From: Bauldia sp.
GTDB lineage: Bacteria > Pseudomonadota > Alphaproteobacteria > Rhizobiales > Kaistiaceae
Assembly (NCBI GenBank): GCA_026126065.1
Contig: JAHCJY010000005.1
Location: 189,058-253,057 of the forward strand
DNA length: 64,000 nt
Direction of reading: 5' to 3'
Below the pieces are notes generated by a model. That model was not told the DNA's origin, searched no databases, and saw only the letters and a program-made list of their open reading frames with translations. The position numbers were made by a program, and so were the translations under genes. Positions 20,190 to 27,637 of the stretch are shown here, piece after piece; within the stretch, counting starts at the first letter, position 1, and each line of letters begins with the position of its first letter.

Positions 20190-20963
20190 TTGCTGCATCA
20201 CGTTCAGTCTGGCCCGCCCGACGGGGCGCCCATCTTCTTTCTGCACGGCGCGAGTTTTGATGGACGGATGTGGGGCGAGATCATCTCCCACCTGCCGCAA
20301 TGCCGGTGCACGATGATCGATTTGCCGGGGCATGGTCAAAGCGCAAGCGTTCCTTTCACGACCTTTGATGATGCAGCTGACGAAGTGGCCTCGGTCATTC
20401 GGCCTTTGGCTCATCACAAGGTTACGATCGTCGGCATCTCGATGGGCTCTTATGTTGGCTTTCGACTTCTGGTTCGTCATCCGGAATTGTTCAGCCATGC
20501 AGTATTCAGCGGCTTCCAAAGCGGACCTATTCCCACGAGCCTATCCATGCGGATAGTCATGGCCATCTCATCCTGGATGATGAACTTCAAGAGCGTTCGT
20601 CAAACAATGGTCCGGTCGATGGGGGGCTCAGACGTCAGTTTGATCAGCAACGCGTATGGGAAACCCAACGCTTCAGCGGCAACAACGCGACGCGTCGGAC
20701 GATTGGCTATCGACTTTGACGCCGGACCTGACTTGCCAAACGTCTCCGCACGCACCCTGATCCTTGCTGGAGAAAAGGAGCATGCAACGATCAAGCAATC
20801 CTTGCCTGTCTTTGAGCGGTCCATCCCCTCCTGCGTTGCAATGATTGCACCCGGAATGGGCCATGGATGGATCGCAGAAGCCCCGGAGCTGTTTGCCCAG
20901 ACCGTTCGTGCGTGGATGACCGACAGCGCTCTGCCGGAAGCATTGGTGCGGTCAGACAGCTAG
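20190..20963 (+). CDS. Alpha/beta hydrolase
   Basis: The 257-residue protein is a single alpha/beta-hydrolase fold. It has the oxyanion HG in FFLHGASFDG, the nucleophile elbow GISMGSY (G-x-S-x-G), an acid-turn region near TLILAGEKEH and the catalytic His in GMGHGWIAEAPE. A cap-like insertion rich in Met/Ser lies between about residues 115 and 165. The substrate is unknown. The start is a TTG with a strong GGAGG seven bases upstream; the nearby ATG at 20185 is out of frame. Base composition is much less GC-rich than in neighbouring core genes, suggesting acquisition. Confidence 0.85.
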   Translation: MLHHVQSGPPDGAPIFFLHGASFDGRMWGEIISHLPQCRCTMIDLPGHGQSASVPFTTFDDAADEVASVIRPLAHHKVTIVGISMGSYVGFRLLVRHPELFSHAVFSGFQSGPIPTSLSMRIVMAISSWMMNFKSVRQTMVRSMGGSDVSLISNAYGKPNASAATTRRVGRLAIDFDAGPDLPNVSARTLILAGEKEHATIKQSLPVFERSIPSCVAMIAPGMGHGWIAEAPELFAQTVRAWMTDSALPEALVRSDS

Positions 20964-20995
20964 TAGCGTGCGATATCTGTTTCTTGCGACGCAGC

Positions 20996-21019
20996 AAAAT
21001 TCGCCCCCCGCGCGGCGAA
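20996..21019 (-). terminator. Intrinsic terminator for the reductase-arsR-membrane protein operon
   Basis: Read on the minus strand, TTCGCC (21019-21014), an 8-base GC loop and GGCGAA (21005-21000) form a hairpin followed directly by TTTT. It lies just past the stop of the membrane protein gene at 21040. Confidence 0.6.
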
Positions 21020-21039
21020 CATCATCAGGACCAGCGTCG

Positions 21040-21639
21040 TCAGGCCTTGGGCGCCCCGCTCTGCTTGACGACACGAAGGGCAACGAACGCGCTCAGGACG
21101 ATCGCGAACAGTATCGCCATCCATCGCGAGACGGAGTCGCCCCAGACAACGTCGGCCAGGAAGATCGCGCACGTCCAGAGTACGGCAGCAAGCACCATGG
21201 CCATTGCCAGACGGCCCGGGGTCAAATGCGGTGACAGGCGGCCGGGCTGCTTCCTTTTCCAGATCAGCCAGCGTGCAAGGACGGCCAGGAAGCCGGCCAG
21301 AACGATCAACGGGGGAACGACAAGGATCTTGTCGGCCGGTGCCAACACAAAAACGGCGGCAAAGGCGAGGCCGCACACGACGAAGGTCCAGCCGGCAAAC
21401 CGGTCGATTGCGTTGACATGCGCCGCGCCCGTGGAGGGTTGAAACAGGCGCAGCTTTGGCACGAAGTTGCCGGTCGCCACCAGAACCAAGCCAATCAGTG
21501 CGCCAACTCCGCGGCGAGCGAGCAGCGGATCGAGCGTGCCTGTGAGCTTGCCTATGCCAAAGGCCATGATCAGGACGCCGCAGGCGACGATGGCGATGTC
21601 CATGGCAGTCAAGGCACGGGGTCGGGTGTCGTGGCTCAA
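21040..21639 (-). CDS. Five- or six-helix integral membrane protein of unknown function
   Basis: The 199-residue product is almost wholly hydrophobic with five or six membrane segments (for example IAIVACGVLIMAFGIG, GVGALIGLVLVATG, GWTFVVCGLAFAAVFVL). No family was recognised. It starts at a TTG whose last two bases overlap the TGA of the upstream arsR gene. A perfect AAGGAGG stands seven bases before that TTG, so tight translational coupling is likely. An alternative ATG lies 12 codons in (21603). Pairing with an SdpR-like ArsR regulator suggests it is the regulator's target, possibly an immunity or efflux-related membrane protein; that is inference only. Confidence 0.75.
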   Translation of the reverse strand: MSHDTRPRALTAMDIAIVACGVLIMAFGIGKLTGTLDPLLARRGVGALIGLVLVATGNFVPKLRLFQPSTGAAHVNAIDRFAGWTFVVCGLAFAAVFVLAPADKILVVPPLIVLAGFLAVLARWLIWKRKQPGRLSPHLTPGRLAMAMVLAAVLWTCAIFLADVVWGDSVSRWMAILFAIVLSAFVALRVVKQSGAPKA

Positions 21640-21953
21640 GGCTTTGCCTCCTTCAAGTCTCCCGGCCCCTCCGGCTGAGCCTGTCCGCCACGAAGCTCCC
21701 AGCCGAAGGCCTTGGCAAATCCGTAGAGCGCGTCTTCGAGCACCGACATCTGCAGCTGATAGATCAACTGCTTGCCATTGCGCTCGGTCGTGACCAGCCC
21801 GGCCTCTCTCAGTACGGCAAAGTGCGCCGACATGGTCGGTTTCGACATGGCGAAAGCATCTGCCAGTTCACCGGCGGATTTCGGTCCCTTACGGAGCATT
21901 TCCAGGACATGCCGCCGGGTCGGATCCGATAGGGCTTTGAAGACGGATCTCAT
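21636..21953 (-). CDS. ArsR/SdpR-type winged-helix repressor
   Basis: The 105-residue protein is one winged-helix domain. It opens with VFKALSDPTRRHVLEML, the usual ArsR start, then a recognition helix region (SAGELADAFAMSKPTMSAHFAVLREAGLV) and a wing (TTERNGKQLIYQL). It lacks the CxCxxC metal site of arsenic sensors and fits the metal-independent SdpR/YdfF-like branch, whose members often repress their own operon and a neighbouring membrane protein. I placed the start at the ATG at 21953; upstream codons would add a non-conserved leader that overlaps the promoter. Confidence 0.9.
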   Translation of the reverse strand: MRSVFKALSDPTRRHVLEMLRKGPKSAGELADAFAMSKPTMSAHFAVLREAGLVTTERNGKQLIYQLQMSVLEDALYGFAKAFGWELRGGQAQPEGPGDLKEAKP

Positions 21954-21960
21954 GGATAGA

Positions 21961-21988
21961 CATTTAGCAAACTCTCGAAATGAGTCAA
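21961..21988 (-). promoter_or_regulatory. Promoter of arsR, predicted leaderless
   Basis: On the minus strand TTGACT (21988-21983) and TAAATG (21966-21961) are 16 bases apart, and TGC stands directly before the -10 (extended -10). The predicted transcription start falls at or next to the ATG at 21953, leaving no room for a leader. Confidence 0.6.
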
Positions 21989-22079
21989 GGGCTGACCGAA
22001 CGCCGGGGAATACAAGTCTGTGAAAAGGCGCGTGTGCTTGCCCGATCGCGCAGGCGGAGGGCACGTGGCCCGCATCCCA

Positions 22080-22622
22080 CTAGGCGACCACGCGGTAGCG
22101 CAGGTGAGTCTCGGCGGCAAAGGCCGCTGTGTCCATGCGCTCGAGGTTGATGCGCTTCCCGAGCCCGCCGAAGAGCGAAATCCCGTGGCCAAGCAGAACG
22201 GGCACCACGTGGAGCTGGATTTCATCTACCAGACCGCGCTCGAGGCATTGCCGCGAGATACTGCCTCCCAGCAGGCTGACGTCCTTCTCCCCGGCATCCG
22301 CTTTGGCAGCGTTCACGGCCTGCTCGATATCGTCGACGACGAAGGTGTAGCGAACGCCGTCTTCCGAAACGGGCTCCTGGGCGGTGTGTGTCATCAGGTA
22401 CACGGGAACCTTGAGCATGCCGCCATAGGGCAACTCGCCCTCTTCGATCGTCCGGGTCTTGTTGGCGCCGCCGACGATGGCTCCGATCCGGTCCCACAGG
22501 GTGGTCATCAGCGCACTGTCCTGGTCCGCAGACGGAAAGCCGAACATCCAGTCCACGCCGCCCTGTGCATCGGCCATGAACCCATCCAGTGTCACGGTCG
22601 CGTGTATGAAGACCTTGCTCAT
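22080..22622 (-). CDS. Dihydrofolate reductase-like / RibD C-terminal domain protein
   Basis: The 180-residue protein has the RibD-C/DHFR-like fold: VFIHATVTLDGFMADAQGGVDW at the N-terminus, GGANKTRTIEEG, LLGGSISRQCLERGLVDEIQLHVVPVLLGHGISLFG near the C-terminus. Proteins of this group reduce pterin- or pyrimidine-like substrates with NAD(P)H; this is not the housekeeping FolA. The start is the ATG giving MSKVFIHA, after a weak CAGGAA. It lies 127 bp upstream of arsR on the same strand and may share its regulation, although arsR has its own promoter. Confidence 0.87.
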   Translation of the reverse strand: MSKVFIHATVTLDGFMADAQGGVDWMFGFPSADQDSALMTTLWDRIGAIVGGANKTRTIEEGELPYGGMLKVPVYLMTHTAQEPVSEDGVRYTFVVDDIEQAVNAAKADAGEKDVSLLGGSISRQCLERGLVDEIQLHVVPVLLGHGISLFGGLGKRINLERMDTAAFAAETHLRYRVVA

Positions 22623-22883
22623 TTCCTGGTGCCCTGTTTCAGCGTCGTCCGCGGACCAGCGTAACACCGGAGCGCGACCCCTGAGGGCTGATGTGTGGAC
22701 TGCCATTGACGGCAAACGCGGTTCAATCTTTGACGGCCGTAGGCCGACACGCACGACCCCGGTCCGATGGCCTTCAGCAGGCAACCTTCGGTCATCGCGG
22801 CGCACGCCACGGATCAGTCACCGCCAGCCCCGACGGCGGTGAACGGGCTCGTGTCCCACGATGCGACGCGTGCGAGTGCGCGC

Positions 22884-23309
22884 TCATGACAGCAAGTGGG
22901 TGGAAACGCCAACGGCTGGACCTGCCTGCGCAAGCCGCCGATCAAGTGTATGCACCGTTGCAGCGTGGTCGGAAGCGGTCGCGAGATGGAGGGCATCGCC
23001 GGCGCGAAGCCCGAGCACATGCTGATCGGCAAATCGCGCTGCGGCTACGAAGTGTCTTGAGGAAACCGGCAGGACGATCAGGCTGTCCGACATCAGCTTG
23101 TTGAACCCGGCTAGCGCCACGGCCCGCTGATGGAGGTCGATCTGACCCGTCCGTAGCTTGATCGCCATCGCCGAGGAGAACTCAGCAACCGTCCAGTCGC
23201 TGACGCAGATGTCAGTCGGGCCCAGCCCTGCGAGCCAAGTCTGGACACGTCCAGTCATCGCTTCGTTTGCCAGAGCGGCAACGACTACGGACGTGTCGAG
23301 GTAGATCAT
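22884..23309 (-). CDS. vapC: VapC-type PIN-domain toxin
   Basis: The 141-residue PIN protein has the acidic residues expected for a metal-dependent endoribonuclease: Asp5 (YLDTS), Glu43 (VAEF), Asp105 (RAGDALHLA) and Asp123 (TLDRR). VapC toxins usually cleave tRNA or 23S rRNA. Its ATG overlaps the last base of the antitoxin stop (TGATG), the standard arrangement. No truncation is visible. It lies in the GC-reduced patch after guaA. Confidence 0.93.
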   Translation of the reverse strand: MIYLDTSVVVAALANEAMTGRVQTWLAGLGPTDICVSDWTVAEFSSAMAIKLRTGQIDLHQRAVALAGFNKLMSDSLIVLPVSSRHFVAAARFADQHVLGLRAGDALHLATASDHAATVHTLDRRLAQAGPAVGVSTHLLS

Positions 23310-23551
23310 CAGTAGCGGTCGCCGTCCCGCATCGCGCGGACCAGATCCGCTGCATTCTCCGTCGCGGCTGGCATCGCGGCGGTCACGGACCGGAGAAGCC
23401 CGAGATCGATCGGCTTTCGCGGCGCAGTGACGGTCATGAGCCGCGCTACGGGCTTTCCGCGCCGCGTGATGTCGATCGTTTCGCCTGCCTCGACTCTGTC
23501 GATCAGTTCGCTGAGATGGGCCTTCGCGTCGGCCAGCGTGACCTTGTCCAT
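23309..23551 (-). CDS. vapB: Phd/YefM-type antitoxin of a VapBC pair
   Basis: The 80-residue protein opens with a Phd-type DNA-binding fold ([21 protein letters not shown], then [12 protein letters not shown]). Its Ala-rich C-terminal tail, [20 protein letters not shown], should wrap the toxin. It overlaps vapC by one base. Upstream (23560-23610) an extended -10-like TGCTATATG and a near-palindrome around the ACTAGT at 23566-23571 are visible on this strand, suitable for autoregulation, but the -35 is weak. Confidence 0.9.
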   Translation of the reverse strand: MDKVTLADAKAHLSELIDRVEAGETIDITRRGKPVARLMTVTAPRKPIDLGLLRSVTAAMPAATENAADLVRAMRDGDRY

Positions 23552-23636
23552 CGCTTTGATCCTGACTAGTTAGATGGTCATATAGCATTCTGGCGACGCG
23601 GATTCCACCGGTGTGCCTCGCGCTGGAGACGCCCGC

Positions 23637-24242
23637 ATGCCTCCTGTCCACGTCGACCCCTCCCGCGTCCGCGAGTTCCCCTCCGCCGACGCCTTCCACG
23701 ACTGGCTGTCCCGCCACCACGATCGCGAGACCGAACTCTGGATCAAGATCCACAAGGTCGGCTCGGGGCTTCCTTCGATCACGGCGAAGGAGGCGATCGA
23801 CGTCGTCCTCTGCTGGGGCTGGATCGACGGCATCCGCAAGGGCTTCGACGAGAAGAGCTTCCTCCAGCGCTATACGCCGCGGGGCCGGAAGAGCGTCTGG
23901 AGCCAGATCAATGTCGACAATGTCGCGCGGCTCGTCCGTGAACGCCGGATGACGGAGCATGGTCTGAAGCACGTCGAGGCGGCGAAGGCGGACGGTCGCT
24001 GGGACCGGGCCTATGGCGCCGGCAAGGACATGAGGATCCCCGACGATCTTCAGGCTGCCATCGACGCCGATCCCAAGGCGAGGGAGATGCTCGGCAGGCT
24101 GAACGCCCAGAACCGCTTCGCATTGGCCTTCCGGGTCCTCGCGATGAAGACCGAGGCGGGGCGGGCGCGGAAGATTGCGTCCTTCGTCGACATGCTGCGG
24201 CGCGGCGAGACGATCTACCCGCAGAAGACCAAGGGCAATTGA
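23637..24242 (+). CDS. YdeI/OmdA-family (OmpD-associated) protein
   Basis: The 201-residue protein begins with [27 protein letters not shown] and contains the family phrase [33 protein letters not shown]. Near its end is the OmdA-like helical segment ([24 protein letters not shown]). Members are widespread; the name comes from links to outer-membrane porin or cationic-peptide phenotypes in enterobacteria, and the molecular role is unknown. TGGAG lies ten bases before the ATG. GC returns to the local norm here, so it marks the right edge of the low-GC patch. Confidence 0.85.
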   Translation: MPPVHVDPSRVREFPSADAFHDWLSRHHDRETELWIKIHKVGSGLPSITAKEAIDVVLCWGWIDGIRKGFDEKSFLQRYTPRGRKSVWSQINVDNVARLVRERRMTEHGLKHVEAAKADGRWDRAYGAGKDMRIPDDLQAAIDADPKAREMLGRLNAQNRFALAFRVLAMKTEAGRARKIASFVDMLRRGETIYPQKTKGN

Positions 24243-24399
24243 CGCGACGGGGCGGGCACGTTCGGTGCCTCGACGACGTCGAACAGCTTGGCCGAGGTGG
24301 CTCCCAGCCTCCTATTGGTCCCCTTGTCAGGGCGGGAGCAGGACGGGAACGATGGCCCGGCCGGCACTTCACGGATGCCGGCCGGGCCAATCCCCGGGG

Positions 24400-25251
24400 C
24401 TATCCCTTGTGGACCACGACCTCGAGGTACGTGCTCGGCACCACCAGCGTCGCGTCACCGCTCCGGTTCATCGAGCGGAGGAGGGCGAGGATGTCCGCCT
24501 CGAGCGAAGCCTGGCCGATCGGATCGAGCGCGGCAAACGCCTTGTGCACGGGGCCGTAGTAGTCCCGGAACACCTCCAGCCAGTGTTCCGGTGAGCGGTA
24601 GCGCATGTGGAACGTCCGCCGCGTCGTGTGCATCTCCCGGTCCGGGAACAGCTCGGTCAGCCGTTCCTCGGTGCCCCACAAGGCCGGCGAACGGACCCCC
24701 GCCGGCGGCGGGACGTGCTTGCCGATCGTCTTGAACAGCTGGCCGATGAAGCCGTCCGGCGTCCAGTTGGCGAGCCCGATGCGGCCGCCGGGGCGGACGA
24801 CGCGGAGAAGCTCCGCCGCGACCTGGTCCTGGTTTGGCGCGAACATCACGCCCACCGTCGACAGTACGACGTCGAAGCTGCCGTCGGCGAAGGGCAGCGC
24901 CTCGGCGTCCGCGTTCCGGAACGTCATCGGCAGCCGTTCGGCGACCGCCCGCTCCTTGCCGCGGGCCAGGAGCCCATCGACGTAGTCGGTCGACGTCACC
25001 TCGGCAAAGTGGCGCGCGGCGGCGAGCGAGGCATTGCCATTGCCGGCCGCAACGTCGAGGACGCGCTCCCCGGCGCGCAGGTCGACGGCCTCGACGAGGC
25101 GCTCGCCGATGATCTGGAGCGTCGTCCCGATCACGGTGTAGTCGCCCGATGCCCAGGTCGCCTGCTGGCGGGTCTTGATCGCGGTGTAGTCCGGGGTCGC
25201 CAGAGCCGCGGCGGGGGCGGCGGCAATGGGGGAAGCAATGGGAATGTTCAT
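24400..25251 (-). CDS. Class I SAM-dependent methyltransferase (UbiE-like)
   Basis: The 283-residue protein has the Methyltransf_11-type core. Motif I is RVLDVAAGNGNASLAAAR, an acidic strand (STDYVDGLL) follows, then NADAEALPFADGSFDVVLSTVGVMFAPN (motifs II/III) and LLRVVRPGGRIGLANWTPDGF. The methyl acceptor, probably a small molecule, is unknown. It is transcribed divergently from an AraC-type regulator 191 bp away, which suggests that this is the regulated gene. Confidence 0.87.
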   Translation of the reverse strand: MNIPIASPIAAAPAAALATPDYTAIKTRQQATWASGDYTVIGTTLQIIGERLVEAVDLRAGERVLDVAAGNGNASLAAARHFAEVTSTDYVDGLLARGKERAVAERLPMTFRNADAEALPFADGSFDVVLSTVGVMFAPNQDQVAAELLRVVRPGGRIGLANWTPDGFIGQLFKTIGKHVPPPAGVRSPALWGTEERLTELFPDREMHTTRRTFHMRYRSPEHWLEVFRDYYGPVHKAFAALDPIGQASLEADILALLRSMNRSGDATLVVPSTYLEVVVHKG

Positions 25252-25442
25252 TGGGGTGAGCCTCTGGTCTACGTTTCCTCCCCGCTTCCCAACCGTCGTG
25301 CGGAGTGCAAGACTGGCCGCGGCAAGGTGGCGGGCGATGAGCGTTCCTCATCGTTGGCGCCGGGATAGACTCGGCTGGCCGCGGGGGGCATGACCACGAC
25401 GCCGGTTCACCTGACCGTTCGTCCGAATTGCTGGGGTCGCGA

Positions 25443-26411
25443 ATGGACGCCCTGTCAGATCTGCTCCGTTCGGTCCGGCTGAAGGGCGGCATCTTCCTGG
25501 AAGCCCGCATGACGGCCCCGTGGTCGATCTATTCGCAGGTGACCGAGGAGGAATGCCGGCCGTTCTTCGACCGCCCCTCCAGGATCATCAGCTACCACTA
25601 CATCGTCTCCGGCGAGATGCAGGTCGGAGTGGTGGATGGGCCGCTCGCACCGGTCCGAGCCGGCGAGATCGTCATGCTGCCCCGCAACGAGACGCATGTG
25701 ATGGCGAGCGCGGCAGGCCTGCCGCCGGTGCGGACGGATGCCTTCATCGAGGCGGGCGAACGCGGGTCGACGGCGCGGCTCGTCATGGGCGGGGGCGGTG
25801 CGCTCACCCAGATCGTCTGCGGTTTCCTGGCGACCGACGAGGTCTACAACCCCCTGATCGAGGCGCTCCCCAGCATGCTCACGGTGGATGTCCGCGAGTG
25901 CGCGACGCGCGAGTGGATCGACGCATCCATGCGGTTCGCCGCCGCCGAGATGATGCACGGGCGCCGGGCGTCGTCGGAGATCGTCTCGCGGCTTTCGGAA
26001 CTCCTCTTCGCCGAAGGGATACGGCAGTATCTCGAGACGCGGGAGGCGGACGACGCGATCTGGCTCAAGGGCCTGCGCGATCCGCAGGTCGGCAAGGCGC
26101 TGGCGCTGATGCATCGCGACATGACCGTGTCGTGGTCGGCCGAGGAACTCGCGGCGGAGGTCGCGATGTCGCGCAGCGCATTCATGGACCGCTTCACCAC
26201 GCTCGTAGGCATCCCGCCGATCCGCTACCTCACCCAGTGGCGGCTGCGCACCGCGCGCCACCGCCTGCGCGAGCAGCACATCTCCGTCGGGCAGCTCGCC
26301 CACGATGTCGGCTACGAATCGGAGGAAGCCTTCAGCCGCGCCTTCAAGCGCGAGTTCGGCGTCTCGCCTGGGCGCTGGCGCGACGAACCGGACGCCGCCG
26401 CGGTCGCATAG
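25443..26411 (+). CDS. AraC-family transcriptional regulator with cupin sensor domain
   Basis: The 322-residue protein has an N-terminal cupin sensor (about residues 10-190, with SYHYIVSGEMQV and PVRAGEIVMLPRNETHVMAS). A C-terminal two-helix-turn-helix AraC domain follows (about 215-310, with AEELAAEVAMSRSAFMDRF and QLAHDVGYESEEAFSRAFKREFGVSPGRWR). The sensor is of the AraC/cupin_6 type, whose ligands are mostly unknown. The ATG at 25443 was preferred to a TTG five codons upstream. It is divergent from the methyltransferase gene and probably controls it and itself. Confidence 0.9.
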   Translation: MDALSDLLRSVRLKGGIFLEARMTAPWSIYSQVTEEECRPFFDRPSRIISYHYIVSGEMQVGVVDGPLAPVRAGEIVMLPRNETHVMASAAGLPPVRTDAFIEAGERGSTARLVMGGGGALTQIVCGFLATDEVYNPLIEALPSMLTVDVRECATREWIDASMRFAAAEMMHGRRASSEIVSRLSELLFAEGIRQYLETREADDAIWLKGLRDPQVGKALALMHRDMTVSWSAEELAAEVAMSRSAFMDRFTTLVGIPPIRYLTQWRLRTARHRLREQHISVGQLAHDVGYESEEAFSRAFKREFGVSPGRWRDEPDAAAVA

Positions 26412-26502
26412 AGCACGATCCGGGCGGGGGCCGATCCTTCGAGCCGATCATGTTCCACCGGCGAAGAGGCCTGGTGCGTGAACCCGACTTGATCGGAACG
26501 CT

Positions 26503-27504
26503 TCAGCCCTGGGCGCGCGACGGCTCCGCCCGGAGTCCGGCGGCCTCGTCCGACAGTACGAGCGACCTGACCACGTCGGCCAGCGCCCCGTCGTCAACGA
26601 CGCCCGCGGCGATTGCCCGCCACAGCCCGAGCTTCAGCCGCCGTTTCTCGGTCGGAATGCCGAAGCGGAGCGCCCGTTCGGCAGCGGGCGCCATCGCCCG
26701 CAACTCCGCGATGGACATCACCGTGCGGTTCGCGAGGTACCGGTCGCGCTTGCGGCGGTAACGCTGGTTGTCGCCGGCCTCGATGCCATAGTTCGCGAAG
26801 CCGTGGCCGGGCTTGAGATATTTCAGGTGCCAGTAGAGCACGCCGGTGAAGACTCGCTTCCGCCCTGGCGCCCTGAAGCGCTCGAAGCGCGGATCCCGCG
26901 TGAAGTGGGTCGTCTCGTCGACGCGGAAGAAGCCATGGTCGCCGAGGCCGACGACGGGGGCGACCCCGGGCACGCCGATCGCTCCTGCGGGATCGCGGGC
27001 AATGTTGATGCCGGAGAAACACCAGATCTCATTGCGGGGAATGCCTTCGGTGCGGATGCGCCGCGTCACGCGCGCCACCTCCGGGCCATTCGCGATGTGG
27101 TCGTCATCGAGCTTCAGGGCGACCGCGAACCGGGTCCGGGCGAGCGAGAAATTGTAGTAGTTGACGAGACTGTGGACCGAGTCAGCCGGTTCGCTCGCGT
27201 GCTGGACGCTGCCCGGGGGGTAGACCCTGGGGCCGTACTCGAACACCGGAAGGCGCTCGCCGAACTCGTTTTGGAGCCGGGCGAGGATGGCCGGCGTATC
27301 ATCGGTACATTGGTTGTGGACGACGACGATCTCGTCGAAATGGTCGATGTGTGAGCGGATGGCGGCCTCGAGAAATGCGCCGCCGTCACGCGTCCGGACA
27401 AAGGCCGAAATTCCTGGTGGACGCGGCGCGCGCATGAGATCGGACCGCTGGAACCGGTAGGTCGCCGCATCGTGCGGCTGGGAGCGCTCCGGAACTGGCG
27501 CCAC
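26503..27504 (-). CDS. Glycosyltransferase family 2-like protein
   Basis: The 333-residue protein has a GT-A-type N-terminal half. ISAFVRTRDGGAFLEAAIRSHIDHFDEIVVVHNQCTDDT is the nucleotide-sugar-binding opening, and a KLDDDH motif near residue 140 supplies the metal-binding aspartates. The C-terminal part is basic and includes GHGFANYGIEAGDNQRYRRKRDRY. There is no membrane segment, so it is probably cytosolic and acts on a surface polysaccharide or glycolipid; the acceptor is unknown. A GTG at 27504 with GAGG eight bases upstream was chosen; an ATG 23 codons in is possible. No polysaccharide cluster surrounds it. Confidence 0.8.
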   Translation of the reverse strand: MAPVPERSQPHDAATYRFQRSDLMRAPRPPGISAFVRTRDGGAFLEAAIRSHIDHFDEIVVVHNQCTDDTPAILARLQNEFGERLPVFEYGPRVYPPGSVQHASEPADSVHSLVNYYNFSLARTRFAVALKLDDDHIANGPEVARVTRRIRTEGIPRNEIWCFSGINIARDPAGAIGVPGVAPVVGLGDHGFFRVDETTHFTRDPRFERFRAPGRKRVFTGVLYWHLKYLKPGHGFANYGIEAGDNQRYRRKRDRYLANRTVMSIAELRAMAPAAERALRFGIPTEKRRLKLGLWRAIAAGVVDDGALADVVRSLVLSDEAAGLRAEPSRAQG

Positions 27505-27637
27505 GGCGTTTCCTCTTGCTCTCGTTGACGGAGGACCTTGGCCGGCCCCATCTCATGAAGGAGCATCAGGCCGGCAACGCTTAGCAGTTGCCTTGAGTCC
27601 ACGACAGTCCGAGGGGCGGCCGCCGTCGGATCGCCTT

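Noticed and set aside
20085..20519. Minus-strand frame of 144 residues opposite the alpha/beta hydrolase
   Set aside because: The opposite strand has the complete catalytic motifs of a hydrolase and a strong ribosome-binding site.
22623..22883. A further small gene between the reductase and vapC
   Set aside because: Frames on both strands lack ribosome-binding sites and protein-like composition; nothing was recognised in these 261 bases.
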